NCBI GenBank assembly: GCA_028871475.1
Contig: JAGWMZ010000003.1
Coordinates: 186,001 to 250,000, forward strand
Length of the DNA stretch: 64,000 nucleotides
Source: Sphingomonadales bacterium
GTDB taxonomy: Bacteria; Pseudomonadota; Alphaproteobacteria; Sphingomonadales; Sphingomonadaceae
Direction: 5' to 3'
Of this stretch, positions 9,595-21,541 are shown piece after piece; the stretch's first letter is position 1; every line of letters starts with the position of its first letter. The notes beneath the pieces are model-generated. The model ran no database searches. It was given only the letters and a program-made list of their open reading frames with translations, and was not told the DNA's origin. A program made the position numbers and the translations under genes.

Positions 9595-9943
9595 GCAGAA
9601 CAAACATCGCCATCATCTTCCACATGCCGCAGACAGTGTCGAGAGGCTGTGTTTTAATACAGCAAGTCACCCTTCAACCGATTCGCGCGCGGTCACTGCA
9701 ATCGCATTCCTATGCGTGCCCGGCGCATGCCGGTTCCGGCCCGCCAATGCCCCGTCAAATGCCCCATTGCCGCTTTGTGTCGCATAACGTCAGTTTTTTA
9801 TCGCTCCGCTTGTAAAGACCCGACTCTCCGCCGCTTGCATCAAACTGTAATCGTCGCTATGCGCCGCGCCATCTGAACCGCGTCGGGCATCGGGGTCTGA
9901 CGCGCCCTTTGTTCAGGCCACGGTTAAGAGGGGACCGACGCGC
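9595..9943. other. Upstream region of the ATP synthase operon
   Basis: No convincing gene lies in these roughly 350 bases between the divergent CPBP gene and atpH. The only promoter-like pair I see is TTGCAT at 9835-9840 and TATGCG at 9858-9863 with a 17-base spacer, and its -10 match is poor. A short dyad (GCTGT/ACAGC) lies near 9645-9665. The long GC-rich leader before the GTG start at 9944 has no recognised structure. Confidence 0.4.
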
Positions 9944-10507
9944 GTGGAGAATTCCGCCGGCATCACTGCCAGCCTTCAGGGCCGCTACGCTTCGGCGTTG
10001 TTCGATCTGGCCAGCGAAACGGGTGCGGTCGCACCTGTCGAGGCCGATCTTGAAAAGCTGGGGAGCGCACTTGCCTCCAGCGAGGATTTGACCGCCTTGA
10101 TCAGCAATCCGCTGTTCACCCGCGATGAATGCGGCCGCGCGCTGGACAGCGTGGCGGGCGTGCTGGAACTGGGCGCGGTGACGCGCAAGTTCCTGGGCGT
10201 TCTGGCCGCCAATGGCCGCCTTTCCGCGCTGCCGCAAGTGATCGCCGCCTATGGCGCGATTGCGGCGTCGGCTCGTGGCGAAATCACGGCCAATGTGTCG
10301 AGCGCCCATGCGCTCGGCCAGGATCAGCTTGCCGCCCTGTCGGCCAAGCTGGCCGCGCGTGAGGGGGTCGATGTCGGCGCCGTCAAGATCAAGGCCAGCG
10401 TTGATCCTGACCTGCTGGGCGGCCTTGTGGTCCGCATCGGCAGCCAGCAGATCGACAGCTCGATCCGCACCCGTCTCAATTCTCTCGCTCAGGCGATGAA
10501 GGGCTAA
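9944..10507 (+). CDS. atpH: ATP synthase F1 delta subunit
   Basis: A 187-residue delta (OSCP-type) subunit that links the F1 catalytic head to the peripheral stalk of the membrane ATP synthase. The N-terminal helical domain shows the typical [10 protein letters not shown] motif near residue 15, and the C-terminal part carries the [19 protein letters not shown] signature. It starts with GTG preceded by an AAGAGGGG ribosome binding site. It is first in an F1 operon (delta, alpha, gamma, beta, epsilon). The Fo genes are not in this window, as is usual in alphaproteobacteria. Confidence 0.95.
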   Translation: MENSAGITASLQGRYASALFDLASETGAVAPVEADLEKLGSALASSEDLTALISNPLFTRDECGRALDSVAGVLELGAVTRKFLGVLAANGRLSALPQVIAAYGAIAASARGEITANVSSAHALGQDQLAALSAKLAAREGVDVGAVKIKASVDPDLLGGLVVRIGSQQIDSSIRTRLNSLAQAMKG

Positions 10508-10551
10508 TCTCCTTCCTTTGGCTAAGCGACGAAGGGCAAACCCCGCTGTAG

Positions 10552-12117
<1,566 letters not shown>

Positions 12118-12148
12118 GCCCAGCCATTACCTAAGGAGGTAGTTGGCA

Positions 12149-13024
12149 ATGGCCAGCCTTAAGGAACTCAAAGGTCGGATCAACTCGGTCAAGTCGACCC
12201 AGAAGATCACCAAGGCCAAGCAAATGGTCGCTGCGGCGAAACTGCGTAAAGCGCAGGCCGCCGCCGAGGCCGCGCGCCCCTATGCCAGCCGTCTGGCCGA
12301 GGTCATGGGGTCGCTGGCCAGCCGGATCACGGTGAGCGAAAGCAGCCCCAGGCTGCTGGCGGGCACCGGCAAGTCGCAGGTTCACCTGCTGGTGGTGGCG
12401 AATTCGGACCGCGGCCTGTGCGGCGCGTTCAATTCGAACATCATCAAGGCCGCCCGCCAGAAGGCTCTCGCCTTGCAGGCCGAAGGCAAGACCGTGCTGT
12501 TCTATCTGATCGGCCGCAAGGGGCGCGCGGTGTTCCGCCGCGAGTTCCCCAAGGCGATCCACGCCGAATTCGACACGACGCAGGTGCGTGAACCCGGCTT
12601 TACCGAAGCCGAGGCGATCGCCGCGCAACTGGTCACGCTCTATGGTCAGGGCGTGTTCGATGTCGCGCATCTGTTCTATTCGAAGTTCCGCAGCGCCCTG
12701 CTGCAGGTGCCGACAGAGCAGCAGATCATTCCCGTGCCCGCTCCCAAGGCGCAGCCGGGCACCACTGGCGCGGTGGTGGAATACGAACCCGACGAGGAGG
12801 AAATCCTCGCCGCCCTGCTGCCGCGTTACCTGCGCACGCAGATCTTCGGCGCGCTGCTGGAAAATGCGGCGAGCGAACAGGGCGCCTCGATGACGGCGAT
12901 GGACAATGCCACGCGCAATGCCGGCGACCTCATCAACCGTCTGACCATCCAGTATAACCGCAGCCGCCAGGCCGCGATTACCACTGAACTCATCGAAATC
13001 ATCGCGGGCGCCGAAGCGCTCTGA
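12149..13024 (+). CDS. atpG: ATP synthase F1 gamma subunit
   Basis: A 291-residue central rotor shaft of F1. The N terminus ([20 protein letters not shown]) and the C-terminal [28 protein letters not shown] segment are the paired coiled-coil helices that fill the alpha/beta ring. I chose ATG 12149 because AAGGAGGT at 12133-12140 sits eight bases upstream; an in-frame TTG two codons earlier is too close to that site. A loop at about residues 195-215, with several prolines and glutamates, is somewhat longer than in E. coli, as is common in alphaproteobacteria. Confidence 0.98.
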   Translation: MASLKELKGRINSVKSTQKITKAKQMVAAAKLRKAQAAAEAARPYASRLAEVMGSLASRITVSESSPRLLAGTGKSQVHLLVVANSDRGLCGAFNSNIIKAARQKALALQAEGKTVLFYLIGRKGRAVFRREFPKAIHAEFDTTQVREPGFTEAEAIAAQLVTLYGQGVFDVAHLFYSKFRSALLQVPTEQQIIPVPAPKAQPGTTGAVVEYEPDEEEILAALLPRYLRTQIFGALLENAASEQGASMTAMDNATRNAGDLINRLTIQYNRSRQAAITTELIEIIAGAEAL

Positions 13025-14500
<1,476 letters not shown>

Positions 14501-14504
14501 GGCC

Positions 14505-14762
14505 ATGGCATTGCACTTCGAACTCGTCACGCCTGCGCGTCTGGTCCGGTCGGAAAGCGTCCACATGGTGGTCGTCCCCGGCACGGAGGGCGAGTTCGGC
14601 GTGCTGGAGGGCCACGCGCCCTTCATGTCCACCGTGCGCGACGGCGTCCTGAAGGTTTACAAAACCGAGCATGGCACGCCTGAAGACATCATCGTGTCGG
14701 GCGGCTTTGCCGAAGTGGGAAGCGCGGGGCTGACCGTCCTTGCCGAACACGTCGAAGGCTAA
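14505..14762 (+). CDS. atpC: ATP synthase F1 epsilon subunit (short form)
   Basis: An 85-residue epsilon subunit, the N-terminal beta-sandwich only. The E. coli protein has about 139 residues including a C-terminal helical hairpin that inhibits ATP hydrolysis, and that hairpin is missing here. Short epsilon subunits are common in alphaproteobacteria, where inhibition is attributed to another protein (the zeta type), not seen in this window. The start ATG 14505 follows the GGAGG at the end of atpD. A strong terminator follows at 14783. Confidence 0.95.
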   Translation: MALHFELVTPARLVRSESVHMVVVPGTEGEFGVLEGHAPFMSTVRDGVLKVYKTEHGTPEDIIVSGGFAEVGSAGLTVLAEHVEG

Positions 14763-14782
14763 GCCATTGACATGACATGAAA

Positions 14783-14822
14783 GGGCCGGGAGAGCGGGCA
14801 ATCCGCTTTCCCGGCCCTTTTC
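14783..14822 (+). terminator. Intrinsic terminator of the atp operon
   Basis: A 15-base stem with one G-T wobble (left arm GGGCCGGGAGAGCGG from 14783, right arm CCGCTTTCCCGGCCC ending at 14817) closes a five-base loop and is followed by TTTTCC. It lies 20 bases after the atpC stop, ahead of the cpaF promoter region. Confidence 0.9.
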
Positions 14823-14966
14823 CTTTGCACGCCCCGTATTTCCCCGATCCGCGGGGTTTGCCATTAGCAAATCCTCAAAGTTTCCGTTCTATTCACCAAC
14901 ACCATACGCCAAACCTGAACCCTTTCGGGCCAGCACGGCGACCACTGGTTGTAGGGACAACGGATT

Positions 14967-16493
14967 ATGAGCGCATTCGGGCGGAAGAGTGGCCCCGGCG
15001 GTTTCGGGCAGAGCGCGCGCCCCCAATTTGGCGTGGCCCGCCCGATGCAGGGCGGCATGCCCGCTCCCGCTCAGCCGGCTCCTGCCCGCCCGACGGGGGG
15101 CGAGCAATTCCCCCCGCTGCCCGGCGAAACTGGCTCTGCCTCCTCCACCGCGCCTTTGCGCAGCGAGGCCATGGCGCGCCTTGACGAGCGCATGAATGCC
15201 ACAATCGAGAACACCCACAAGGCCGAAGGGTTCGAAGCCAGCGTCCACAAGATCAAGGAAGAGGTGCTGCCGCGCCTGCTGGAACGCGTCGACCCCGAAG
15301 CCGCCGCGACGCTGACCAAGGATGAGCTGGCCGAGGAATTCCGCCCGATCATCATGGAAGTTCTGGCGGAACTGAAGATCACGTTGAACCGGCGCGAGCA
15401 ATTCGCGCTGGAAAAGGTGCTGATCGACGAACTGCTGGGCTTTGGTCCGCTTGAGGAACTGCTCACCGACCCCGACGTCTCCGACATCATGGTCAACGGG
15501 CCCGACCAGACCTACATCGAAAAGAAGGGCAAGCTGCAGCTCGCGGGCATCCGTTTCCGCGATGAAAGCCATTTGTTCCAGATCGCCCAGCGCATCGTCA
15601 ACCAGGTCGGCCGCCGCGTCGACCAGACGACGCCGCTGGCCGACGCCCGCCTGAAGGACGGCAGCCGCGTCAACGTCATCGTGCCGCCGCTGTCACTGCG
15701 CGGCACCGCCATCTCGATTCGTAAATTTTCCGAAAAGCCGATCACGCTCGACATGCTGCGCGATTTCGGTTCGATGTCGGACCCGATGTGCACGGCGTTG
15801 AAGATCGCGGGCGCCTGCCGGTTCAATGTGGTGATCTCAGGCGGCACGGGTTCGGGTAAAACGACGATGCTCAACGCCCTGTCGAAGATGATCGACCCGG
15901 GCGAGCGCGTGCTGACGATTGAAGACGCCGCCGAACTTCGCCTGCAACAGCCGCACTGGCTGCCGCTCGAAACCCGCCCGCCCAACCTTGAAGGCCAGGG
16001 CGCCATCACCATCGGCGACCTGGTGAAAAACGCCCTGCGTATGCGCCCCGACCGCATCATTCTGGGCGAAATTCGCGGCGCGGAGTGTTTCGACCTGCTG
16101 GCCGCGATGAACACCGGCCACGACGGCTCGATGTGTACGCTCCACGCCAACTCTCCGCGCGAATGCCTGGGCCGTATGGAAAACATGATCCTGATGGGCG
16201 ACATCAAGATCCCCAAGGAAGCCATCAGCCGCCAGATTGCGGAAAGCGTGGACCTCATCGTGCAGGTGAAGCGTCTGCGCGATGGCAGCCGCCGCACCAC
16301 CAACATCACCGAGGTGATCGGCATGGAGGGCGACGTGATCGTGACGCAGGAGCTTTTCAAGTTCGAATATCTCGACGAGACCGAGGACGGCAAGATCATT
16401 GGCGAGTTCCGCCCCTCGGGCCTGCGCCCCTATACGCTGGAAAAGGCGCGGCAGTTCGGCTTTGATCAGGCCTATCTGGAGGCCTGCCTCTAG
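14967..16493 (+). CDS. cpaF: CpaF-family pilus/secretion ATPase
   Basis: A 508-residue type II/IV secretion ATPase of the CpaF/TadA branch, which powers assembly of Flp/Tad-type pili at the inner membrane. Residues 1-65 are a Pro/Ala/Gly-rich low-complexity leader. A helical domain follows, then the RecA-like core with Walker A GGTGSGKTT near residue 297, the Asp box (ILTIEDAAEL), Walker B (RMRPDRIILGEIRG) and the His box (GHDGSMCTLHAN). No other cpa/tad genes adjoin it, so it is an orphan copy here. The identification is firm; the partner machinery must lie elsewhere. Confidence 0.95.
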   Translation: MSAFGRKSGPGGFGQSARPQFGVARPMQGGMPAPAQPAPARPTGGEQFPPLPGETGSASSTAPLRSEAMARLDERMNATIENTHKAEGFEASVHKIKEEVLPRLLERVDPEAAATLTKDELAEEFRPIIMEVLAELKITLNRREQFALEKVLIDELLGFGPLEELLTDPDVSDIMVNGPDQTYIEKKGKLQLAGIRFRDESHLFQIAQRIVNQVGRRVDQTTPLADARLKDGSRVNVIVPPLSLRGTAISIRKFSEKPITLDMLRDFGSMSDPMCTALKIAGACRFNVVISGGTGSGKTTMLNALSKMIDPGERVLTIEDAAELRLQQPHWLPLETRPPNLEGQGAITIGDLVKNALRMRPDRIILGEIRGAECFDLLAAMNTGHDGSMCTLHANSPRECLGRMENMILMGDIKIPKEAISRQIAESVDLIVQVKRLRDGSRRTTNITEVIGMEGDVIVTQELFKFEYLDETEDGKIIGEFRPSGLRPYTLEKARQFGFDQAYLEACL

Positions 16494-16509
16494 GAAGTCG
16501 GGCTATGAA

Positions 16510-16537
16510 GAAGGCAGCGGGCGATCACCCTGCCTTC
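16510..16537. terminator. Bidirectional terminator candidate between convergent genes
   Basis: An interrupted hairpin: GAAGGCA (16510-16516) pairs with TGCCTTC (16531-16537) and GGG pairs with CCC inside, with a two-base bulge and a six-base loop. It sits between the cpaF stop (16493) and the 3' end of the minus-strand gene ending at 16525, and overlaps that gene's last codons. The T-rich tail is weak on both strands. Confidence 0.45.
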
Positions 16538-16731
16538 AACATTTTGGCCGTCACGCTGAGCGCCAGAACCGCCACCATCACCGACCAGAACGCCACGGCG
16601 CGCCACGGCACCCAGCCCACCGCATCGGGATCGCGCCGCCTCATCCGCCGCGTGTCGGCAAACCAGGCCAGCGCCGCAACGACCAGCGCCGCGCCTGCCA
16701 CCTCCAGCCATTCTCGCCAGCCAAAATCCAT
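16525..16731 (-). CDS. Small membrane protein, unknown function
   Basis: A 68-residue protein with two predicted membrane helices (about residues 8-26 and 46-64) separated by a charged loop rich in Arg (DTRRMRRRDPD). I do not recognise the family. It lies between cpaF and the divergent EamA transporter, whose start codon is 39 bases away. The coding assignment rests on the coherent two-helix pattern and the fit to the gap, so confidence is moderate. Confidence 0.55.
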   Translation of the reverse strand: MDFGWREWLEVAGAALVVAALAWFADTRRMRRRDPDAVGWVPWRAVAFWSVMVAVLALSVTAKMLKAG

Positions 16732-16769
16732 TGGCGCCCCTTGCCTCAGGCCGGCTGCCGGGTAAAGCC

Positions 16770-17672
16770 ATGACGATGCCTGTTCAGCAACGCCCTTTTC
16801 TGGCGCTGGGGCTGCGCCTCGGCGCGGCTTTGGCGCTCTCCAGCCTCTATATGCTGGTCAAGCTGGTCCACCAGTACGGTGTCTCGCTGAGCGAGATCAT
16901 GTTCTGGCGTCAGGCCGGGGCGCTGCCGCTGATCCTGATCTGGATGCTGGCACGCGGCCAGATGGGGCAGCTCAAAACCACGCGCCTCAAAAGCCATGCC
17001 ACACGCTCGGCCATGGGAATGCTGGGCATGTTGGCCAATTTCGGCGCCAACATCCTGCTGCCCCTCGCCGTCGCGACGGTGCTGGGCTTTACCACGCCGC
17101 TCTTTGCCGTGGTGCTCTCCGCGCTGCTGCTCAAGGAACAGATCGGGCCCTGGCGCTGGCTGGCGGTCGCGCTCGGCTTTGCCGGCGTTCTGGTGATCGC
17201 GCGGCCCGGCGCCATGCCGATTGCCCCGCTGGGTGCGCTCGTCGGGCTGGCGTCCGGCTTCATGGTCGCGGTCATCGCCATCCAGTTGCGCGATATGGGG
17301 CGCACCGAGACGCCGCTTTCGGTGGTGTTCTATTTCTCTGCCTTCGGAACGCTGGCCATGCTGCCGACCCTGCCCTTCACCTATGCCCATCACACGCCCA
17401 TCGTCTGGGCAGGCATTCTGGGGATGGGGGCGATTGGCACTGTCGCGCAGATCCTTATCACCGCCTCGGTGCGCTATGGCCCGGTCTCCACCGTGGTGGT
17501 GATGGACTATTCATCGCTGATCTGGACGACGCTGTATGGCTGGCTGATCTTCAACCAGATTCCGCCGTCGAGCACATGGCTTGGCGCGCCGCTGGTGGTG
17601 GCGGCCGGGCTGGTGATCACCTGGCGCGAACATGTGCGCCACCGCGAAACCCTGCGCCAGCCCATCGCCTGA
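16770..17672 (+). CDS. EamA/DMT-family transporter
   Basis: A 300-residue protein with ten hydrophobic helices in two homologous halves, typical of the EamA family of drug/metabolite exporters. A charged segment (RLKSHATRSAMGML) lies between helices 2 and 3 and a basic tail closes the protein. The substrate is unknown. I chose ATG 16770 (a second ATG is at 16776); the open frame extends upstream, but that stretch overlaps the divergent small gene. It converges on the gene ending at 17678 with only five bases between. Confidence 0.87.
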   Translation: MTMPVQQRPFLALGLRLGAALALSSLYMLVKLVHQYGVSLSEIMFWRQAGALPLILIWMLARGQMGQLKTTRLKSHATRSAMGMLGMLANFGANILLPLAVATVLGFTTPLFAVVLSALLLKEQIGPWRWLAVALGFAGVLVIARPGAMPIAPLGALVGLASGFMVAVIAIQLRDMGRTETPLSVVFYFSAFGTLAMLPTLPFTYAHHTPIVWAGILGMGAIGTVAQILITASVRYGPVSTVVVMDYSSLIWTTLYGWLIFNQIPPSSTWLGAPLVVAAGLVITWREHVRHRETLRQPIA

Positions 17673-17677
17673 GAGGT

Positions 17678-18169
17678 TCAGGAGGCCAGGATCGCCCTCG
17701 CCCGTATCCACAATTCGCCACGAAAGGTGACGATGCTGCCCAGTGCAAAGCCCATCAGCGCATCGCTGGCCAGCGCCAGCCATTCGCCATGCGTGGCGCC
17801 TGCGGCCATCATTTCGTAACGGGCAAGCTGGCGCAGCACGATCACCCCCACCAGCAACAGCATCGCCGCCGCCGAATGACGGATGATGAGATCGCCCTTC
17901 TCGTTACGCCCGATATGGGTGAGTTTGGCCCGCTTCCACCCCAGCGGCACGCCCAGCGCCAGCCCGGCGGCCAGCGCCATCCAGCCCATCAACGGCGGCG
18001 GATGCACCGCCAGCGCCGCGCCGATACCCAGCACCGCAACAGCTGGCAAAACCCAGACCAGCGTCATGTTGAAAGGGCGTTCGCGTCCGACACTGCGGCT
18101 GCGCAGCAGCATCACCACCACGATAATGACGATGGGCATCCATGTGGCATAGGGATTGTCGTGATGCAC
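17678..18169 (-). CDS. CcdC/DUF1453-like membrane protein
   Basis: A 163-residue protein with four to five hydrophobic helices and the segment RNEKGDLIIRHS, which resembles the CcdC/DUF1453 membrane family. The role of that family is unclear. It starts with GTG, and the likely ribosome binding site (AGGGG) directly abuts a perfect 12-bp hairpin at 18182-18219. That hairpin is also only 13 bases beyond the gcvPB stop on the same strand, so readthrough from the glycine operon may reach this gene. Confidence 0.65.
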   Translation of the reverse strand: MHHDNPYATWMPIVIIVVVMLLRSRSVGRERPFNMTLVWVLPAVAVLGIGAALAVHPPPLMGWMALAAGLALGVPLGWKRAKLTHIGRNEKGDLIIRHSAAAMLLLVGVIVLRQLARYEMMAAGATHGEWLALASDALMGFALGSIVTFRGELWIRARAILAS

Positions 18170-18181
18170 TTTGAGGTATCC

Positions 18182-18219
18182 CCTGAAGGCTGTATTATAG
18201 AAATAACACAGCCTTCAGG
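18182..18219 (-). repeat. Perfect 12-bp inverted repeat between gcvPB and the DUF1453-like gene
   Basis: CCTGAAGGCTGT at 18182-18193 and its exact complement ACAGCCTTCAGG at 18208-18219 flank an AT-rich 14-base loop. Reading the minus strand, the hairpin starts 13 bases after the gcvPB stop and ends 12 bases before the GTG of the next gene, its last bases merging with that gene's AGGGG ribosome binding site. No T-tract follows on either strand. It may be a 3'-end stabiliser or terminator for the gcv mRNA, a translational hairpin, or both. Confidence 0.7.
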
Positions 18220-18232
18220 AAAACCAAGTCTT

Positions 18233-19792
18233 TTAAGCGCCCTTCCAGACCAGCACCGGCTTGCGCGCGGCCAGCGTCTCGTCAAGACGGCGGCGCGGCG
18301 TGTAGTGCGGCGCGGTCTTGAGATGCTCGTCGCCCGCACGGGCCCGCTCGGCCAGCGAGCGCATCGAGGCGATGAAGCGATCAAGGCCAGCGCGGCTCTC
18401 GGTCTCGGTCGGCTCGATCAGCATGGCGCCGTGGACGACCAGCGGGAAATAGACCGTCATCGGGTGGAAGCCCTCGTCGATCAGGCCCTTGGCGATGTCC
18501 AGCGTGCTGAACCCATCGGCCAGATTGGCGTCGGAGAACAGCGCCTCATGCATGCAGGGCCCGGCCTTGGCGAAGGGCGCCTCCAGCACGTCTTCGAGCG
18601 CGCGCAGGATGTAATTGGCGTTGAGCACCGCATCTTCCGACACCTGACGCAACCCGTCATTGCCGTGGCTGAGGATATAGGTCAGCGCGCGCGTGAACAT
18701 GCCCATCTGGCCATGGAAGGCCGCCATGCGGCCAAAGCTCTGCGCATGGCCGGTGGAGGCGATTTCTTCCTCTTCGACCAGATGCACGCTGCCATCGGCC
18801 TCACGCTGCACGAAGGGCAAGGGCGCGAAGGGGGCGAGCGCTTCCGAGAGCACCACCGGCCCCGAACCCGGACCGCCGCCGCCGTGAGGCGTCGAGAAGG
18901 TCTTGTGCAGGTTGATATGCATGGCATCCACGCCCAGATCGCCCGGGCGCACCTTGCCGACAATGGCGTTGAAATTGGCGCCATCGCAATAGACATAGCC
19001 GCCCACCGCATGCACCGCATCCGAGATCTTCTTGAGATCGCGTTCGAACAACCCGCAGGTGTTGGGGTTGGTGATCATCACGCCTGCCACATCAGGGCTC
19101 AGGCGAGCGATCAGCGCATCCATGTCGACGCGGCCATCCTGCGTCGCGGGGATGCTTTCCACGCGGAAGCCAGCGAAGGCGGCTGTGGCCGGGTTGGTGC
19201 CATGCGCGCTTTCGGGGACGAGCACGATGTGGCGCGTTTCGCCCTTGGCCTCGATGGCGGCGCGGATGCAGAGCAGGCCGCAGAGTTCGCCATGCGCCCC
19301 CGCCTTGGGCGACAGGGCAACAGCCGCCATGCCTGTGAGGCCGATCAGCCAGTCCGACAGTTCGGCAATGGCCTCAAAGGCGCCCGCCACGGTATGCTTG
19401 GGCTGCAGCGGGTGGACATCGGCAAAACCGGGCATCCGCGCAACCTTTTCATTGAGGCGCGGATTGTGCTTCATCGTGCAGCTTCCCAGCGGGAAGGGCC
19501 CAAGATCAATGGCATAGTTCTGACGCGACAGGCGGGTATAGTGGCGCACCACCTCCGGCTCGGTCAGGCCAGGCAGGGCAGCAGGCGCCTTGCGCAGGAA
19601 TTTGGCAAGACCTGCAACGGGGCCGCGCGTGGGCGCGTCGATGTCCACGCCGGTCTGGCCGGCGCGGTTGAGTTCGAAAATCAAGGGCTCTTCAAGTTGA
19701 AGCCCCTTGTCGCCCGAGACGGTGGCGGGCAGCACATCACCCTCATCGGCGACCATTTCAGGCTTCCAGCCCGATGCATTCGGAGCGTTCAT
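18233..19792 (-). CDS. gcvPB: Glycine dehydrogenase (decarboxylating) subunit 2
   Basis: A 519-residue subunit of the split P-protein of the glycine cleavage system. It carries the pyridoxal phosphate lysine in NLHKTFSTPHGGGGPG (Lys297) and decarboxylates glycine, passing the aminomethyl group to the lipoyl arm of GcvH. The N-terminal segment has the SRQNYAIDLGPFPLGSCTMKHNP signature. It starts one base after the gcvPA stop codon, so translation is probably coupled. It is the last gene of the riboswitch-controlled operon gcvT-gcvH-gcvPA-gcvPB. Confidence 0.97.
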   Translation of the reverse strand: MNAPNASGWKPEMVADEGDVLPATVSGDKGLQLEEPLIFELNRAGQTGVDIDAPTRGPVAGLAKFLRKAPAALPGLTEPEVVRHYTRLSRQNYAIDLGPFPLGSCTMKHNPRLNEKVARMPGFADVHPLQPKHTVAGAFEAIAELSDWLIGLTGMAAVALSPKAGAHGELCGLLCIRAAIEAKGETRHIVLVPESAHGTNPATAAFAGFRVESIPATQDGRVDMDALIARLSPDVAGVMITNPNTCGLFERDLKKISDAVHAVGGYVYCDGANFNAIVGKVRPGDLGVDAMHINLHKTFSTPHGGGGPGSGPVVLSEALAPFAPLPFVQREADGSVHLVEEEEIASTGHAQSFGRMAAFHGQMGMFTRALTYILSHGNDGLRQVSEDAVLNANYILRALEDVLEAPFAKAGPCMHEALFSDANLADGFSTLDIAKGLIDEGFHPMTVYFPLVVHGAMLIEPTETESRAGLDRFIASMRSLAERARAGDEHLKTAPHYTPRRRLDETLAARKPVLVWKGA

Positions 19793-19793
19793 C

Positions 19794-21161
19794 TCAGGCC
19801 CCCTTCTTCAGAACGTCGGCCAGCGTAGCGGCCAGCGTTTCAATGTCGTCATCGGTGGTGCATTCGGTCGCCGTCACCAGCAGACCGGCATGCAGCGCCT
19901 TGTCCTGCGGGTAGAGGCGACCAAGGGCCACACCACCCAGCACGCCCTTGTCGGCTAGCGCGCGCACGGCGGCACGGGCATCGGCAGGCAGCACCACGGT
20001 GAATTCATTCACGAACACGTCGTTCAGAACCGTCACGCCCGGGATCTGCGCCAGACGTTCCGCCGTGGCACGGGCACGGTCATGGTTGAGCGCGGCCAGT
20101 TGCGACAGGCCCTCGCCACCCAGCAAGCTCATGTGAATGCTGAAGGCCAGCGCGCAAAGCCCTGCATTGGTGCAGATGTTGCTGGTCGCCTTCTCGCGGC
20201 GGATATGCTGTTCGCGGGTAGAAAGCGTCAGCACGAAGCCGCGCTTGCCCTCGGCGTCCACCGTCTCGCCACAAAGGCGGCCCGGCATCTGGCGCAGGAA
20301 CTTTTCGCGTGCGCCAAACAGCCCCAGATAAGGCCCGCCAAAGTTCAGGCCGACGCCCAGCGACTGCCCCTCACCCACGACGATGTCCGCGCCCAGATGG
20401 CCCGGTGCCTCGACCAGACCCAGCGCCACCGGCTCGGTGACAACCGCCACCAGCAGCGCGCCCTTGGCATGGGCGGCCTCGGCAATGGCAGCAAGATCGG
20501 GAATGCGGCCCAGAATATCGGGATATTGCACCACGACGGCGCTGGTCGCATCGTCAATGGCGGCGATGATCTCGGCATCATCCGCCGAGGCCGAGAGCAC
20601 AGGCGCGCGTGCTTCGATCACATCGCCAGTGAACTTGGCCATGGTCTGCGCCGTGCCCACGTAATGCGGATGCAGGCCACCCGAGAGCACCGCCTTCTTG
20701 CGCCGCGTGACACGGCCCGCCATGGCAATGGCTTCCCAGCAGGCGGTGGAGCCGTCATACATCGAAGCGTTCGCCACCTCGGTGCCGAAGAGGCGCGCCA
20801 CCTGCGTCTGAAACTCGAAGAGCACCTGCAACGTGCCCTGGGCGATTTCCGGCTGGTAGGGCGTGTAGGCAGTCAGAAACTCGCCGCGCTGGATCAGGTG
20901 ATCCACGCTGGCGGGGATATGGTGCTTGTAGGCCCCTGCCCCGAGGAAAAAGGGCGCCGCGCCCGCCGAGAGGTTCTTGGCCGCAAGGCGCGCCATATGC
21001 CGCTCCACCGCCATTTCGCTGGCGTGGGGAGCAAGCCCTTCGACAGGGCCGGAGAGCAGCGCATCGGCGGGCACATCGGCGAAAAGGTCGTCGATGGTGC
21101 CGGCGCCGACAGCCGCGAGCATGGCGGTGCGATCCGCCGGGGTCAGGGGAAGATAGCGCAT
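19794..21161 (-). CDS. gcvPA: Glycine dehydrogenase (decarboxylating) subunit 1
   Basis: A 455-residue partner subunit of the split P-protein. It has the N-terminal [15 protein letters not shown] signature, the [16 protein letters not shown] motif and the fold of the PLP enzymes, but lacks the catalytic lysine, which is in GcvPB. I chose ATG 21161; an in-frame TTG at 21173 overlaps the gcvH stop and is closer to a GGAG site, so the true start could be four codons longer. It lies between gcvH and gcvPB. Confidence 0.95.
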   Translation of the reverse strand: MRYLPLTPADRTAMLAAVGAGTIDDLFADVPADALLSGPVEGLAPHASEMAVERHMARLAAKNLSAGAAPFFLGAGAYKHHIPASVDHLIQRGEFLTAYTPYQPEIAQGTLQVLFEFQTQVARLFGTEVANASMYDGSTACWEAIAMAGRVTRRKKAVLSGGLHPHYVGTAQTMAKFTGDVIEARAPVLSASADDAEIIAAIDDATSAVVVQYPDILGRIPDLAAIAEAAHAKGALLVAVVTEPVALGLVEAPGHLGADIVVGEGQSLGVGLNFGGPYLGLFGAREKFLRQMPGRLCGETVDAEGKRGFVLTLSTREQHIRREKATSNICTNAGLCALAFSIHMSLLGGEGLSQLAALNHDRARATAERLAQIPGVTVLNDVFVNEFTVVLPADARAAVRALADKGVLGGVALGRLYPQDKALHAGLLVTATECTTDDDIETLAATLADVLKKGA

Positions 21162-21169
21162 GTGTGAGA

Positions 21170-21541
21170 TCAAAGCTCCGCGATATAGGCCTTGTAGGCG
21201 GCCTCATCCATCAGGTCCGACAGGTCAGCGCCGTCGGCCAGCGTCAGCTTGAAGAGCCAGCCGTCGGTTTCAGCGGCGGTGTTCACCAGCTCAGGCTCAC
21301 CATCGAGCGCGGTGTTGCCTTCGGTAATGGTGCCGGCAACCGGCGCGTAAACATCGCTCGCGGCCTTGACCGATTCCACCACGGCGACAGCCTCGCCAGC
21401 GGTCACGGCGCGGCCACTCTCGGGCAGTTCGACAAAGGTGATGTCGCCCAGCGAGTTCTGCGCAAAATCGGTGATGCCGACCGTGGCGTCATTGCCATCA
21501 ACGTCGATCCACTCGTGTTCCTTGGTGAAATAGCGCGTCAT
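21170..21541 (-). CDS. gcvH: Glycine cleavage system H protein
   Basis: A 123-residue lipoyl carrier that shuttles the aminomethyl group between the P and T proteins. The lipoylation site is Lys59 in the [12 protein letters not shown] motif. The fold and length are normal for the family. Its ATG overlaps the gcvT stop codon in an ATGA arrangement, indicating coupled translation. Confidence 0.98.
   Translation of the reverse strand: MTRYFTKEHEWIDVDGNDATVGITDFAQNSLGDITFVELPESGRAVTAGEAVAVVESVKAASDVYAPVAGTITEGNTALDGEPELVNTAAETDGWLFKLTLADGADLSDLMDEAAYKAYIAEL

Noticed and set aside
17576..19828. 750-codon plus-strand frame opposite gcvPB
   Set aside because: It runs antisense to gcvPB and over the end of the EamA gene, with no recognisable protein family.
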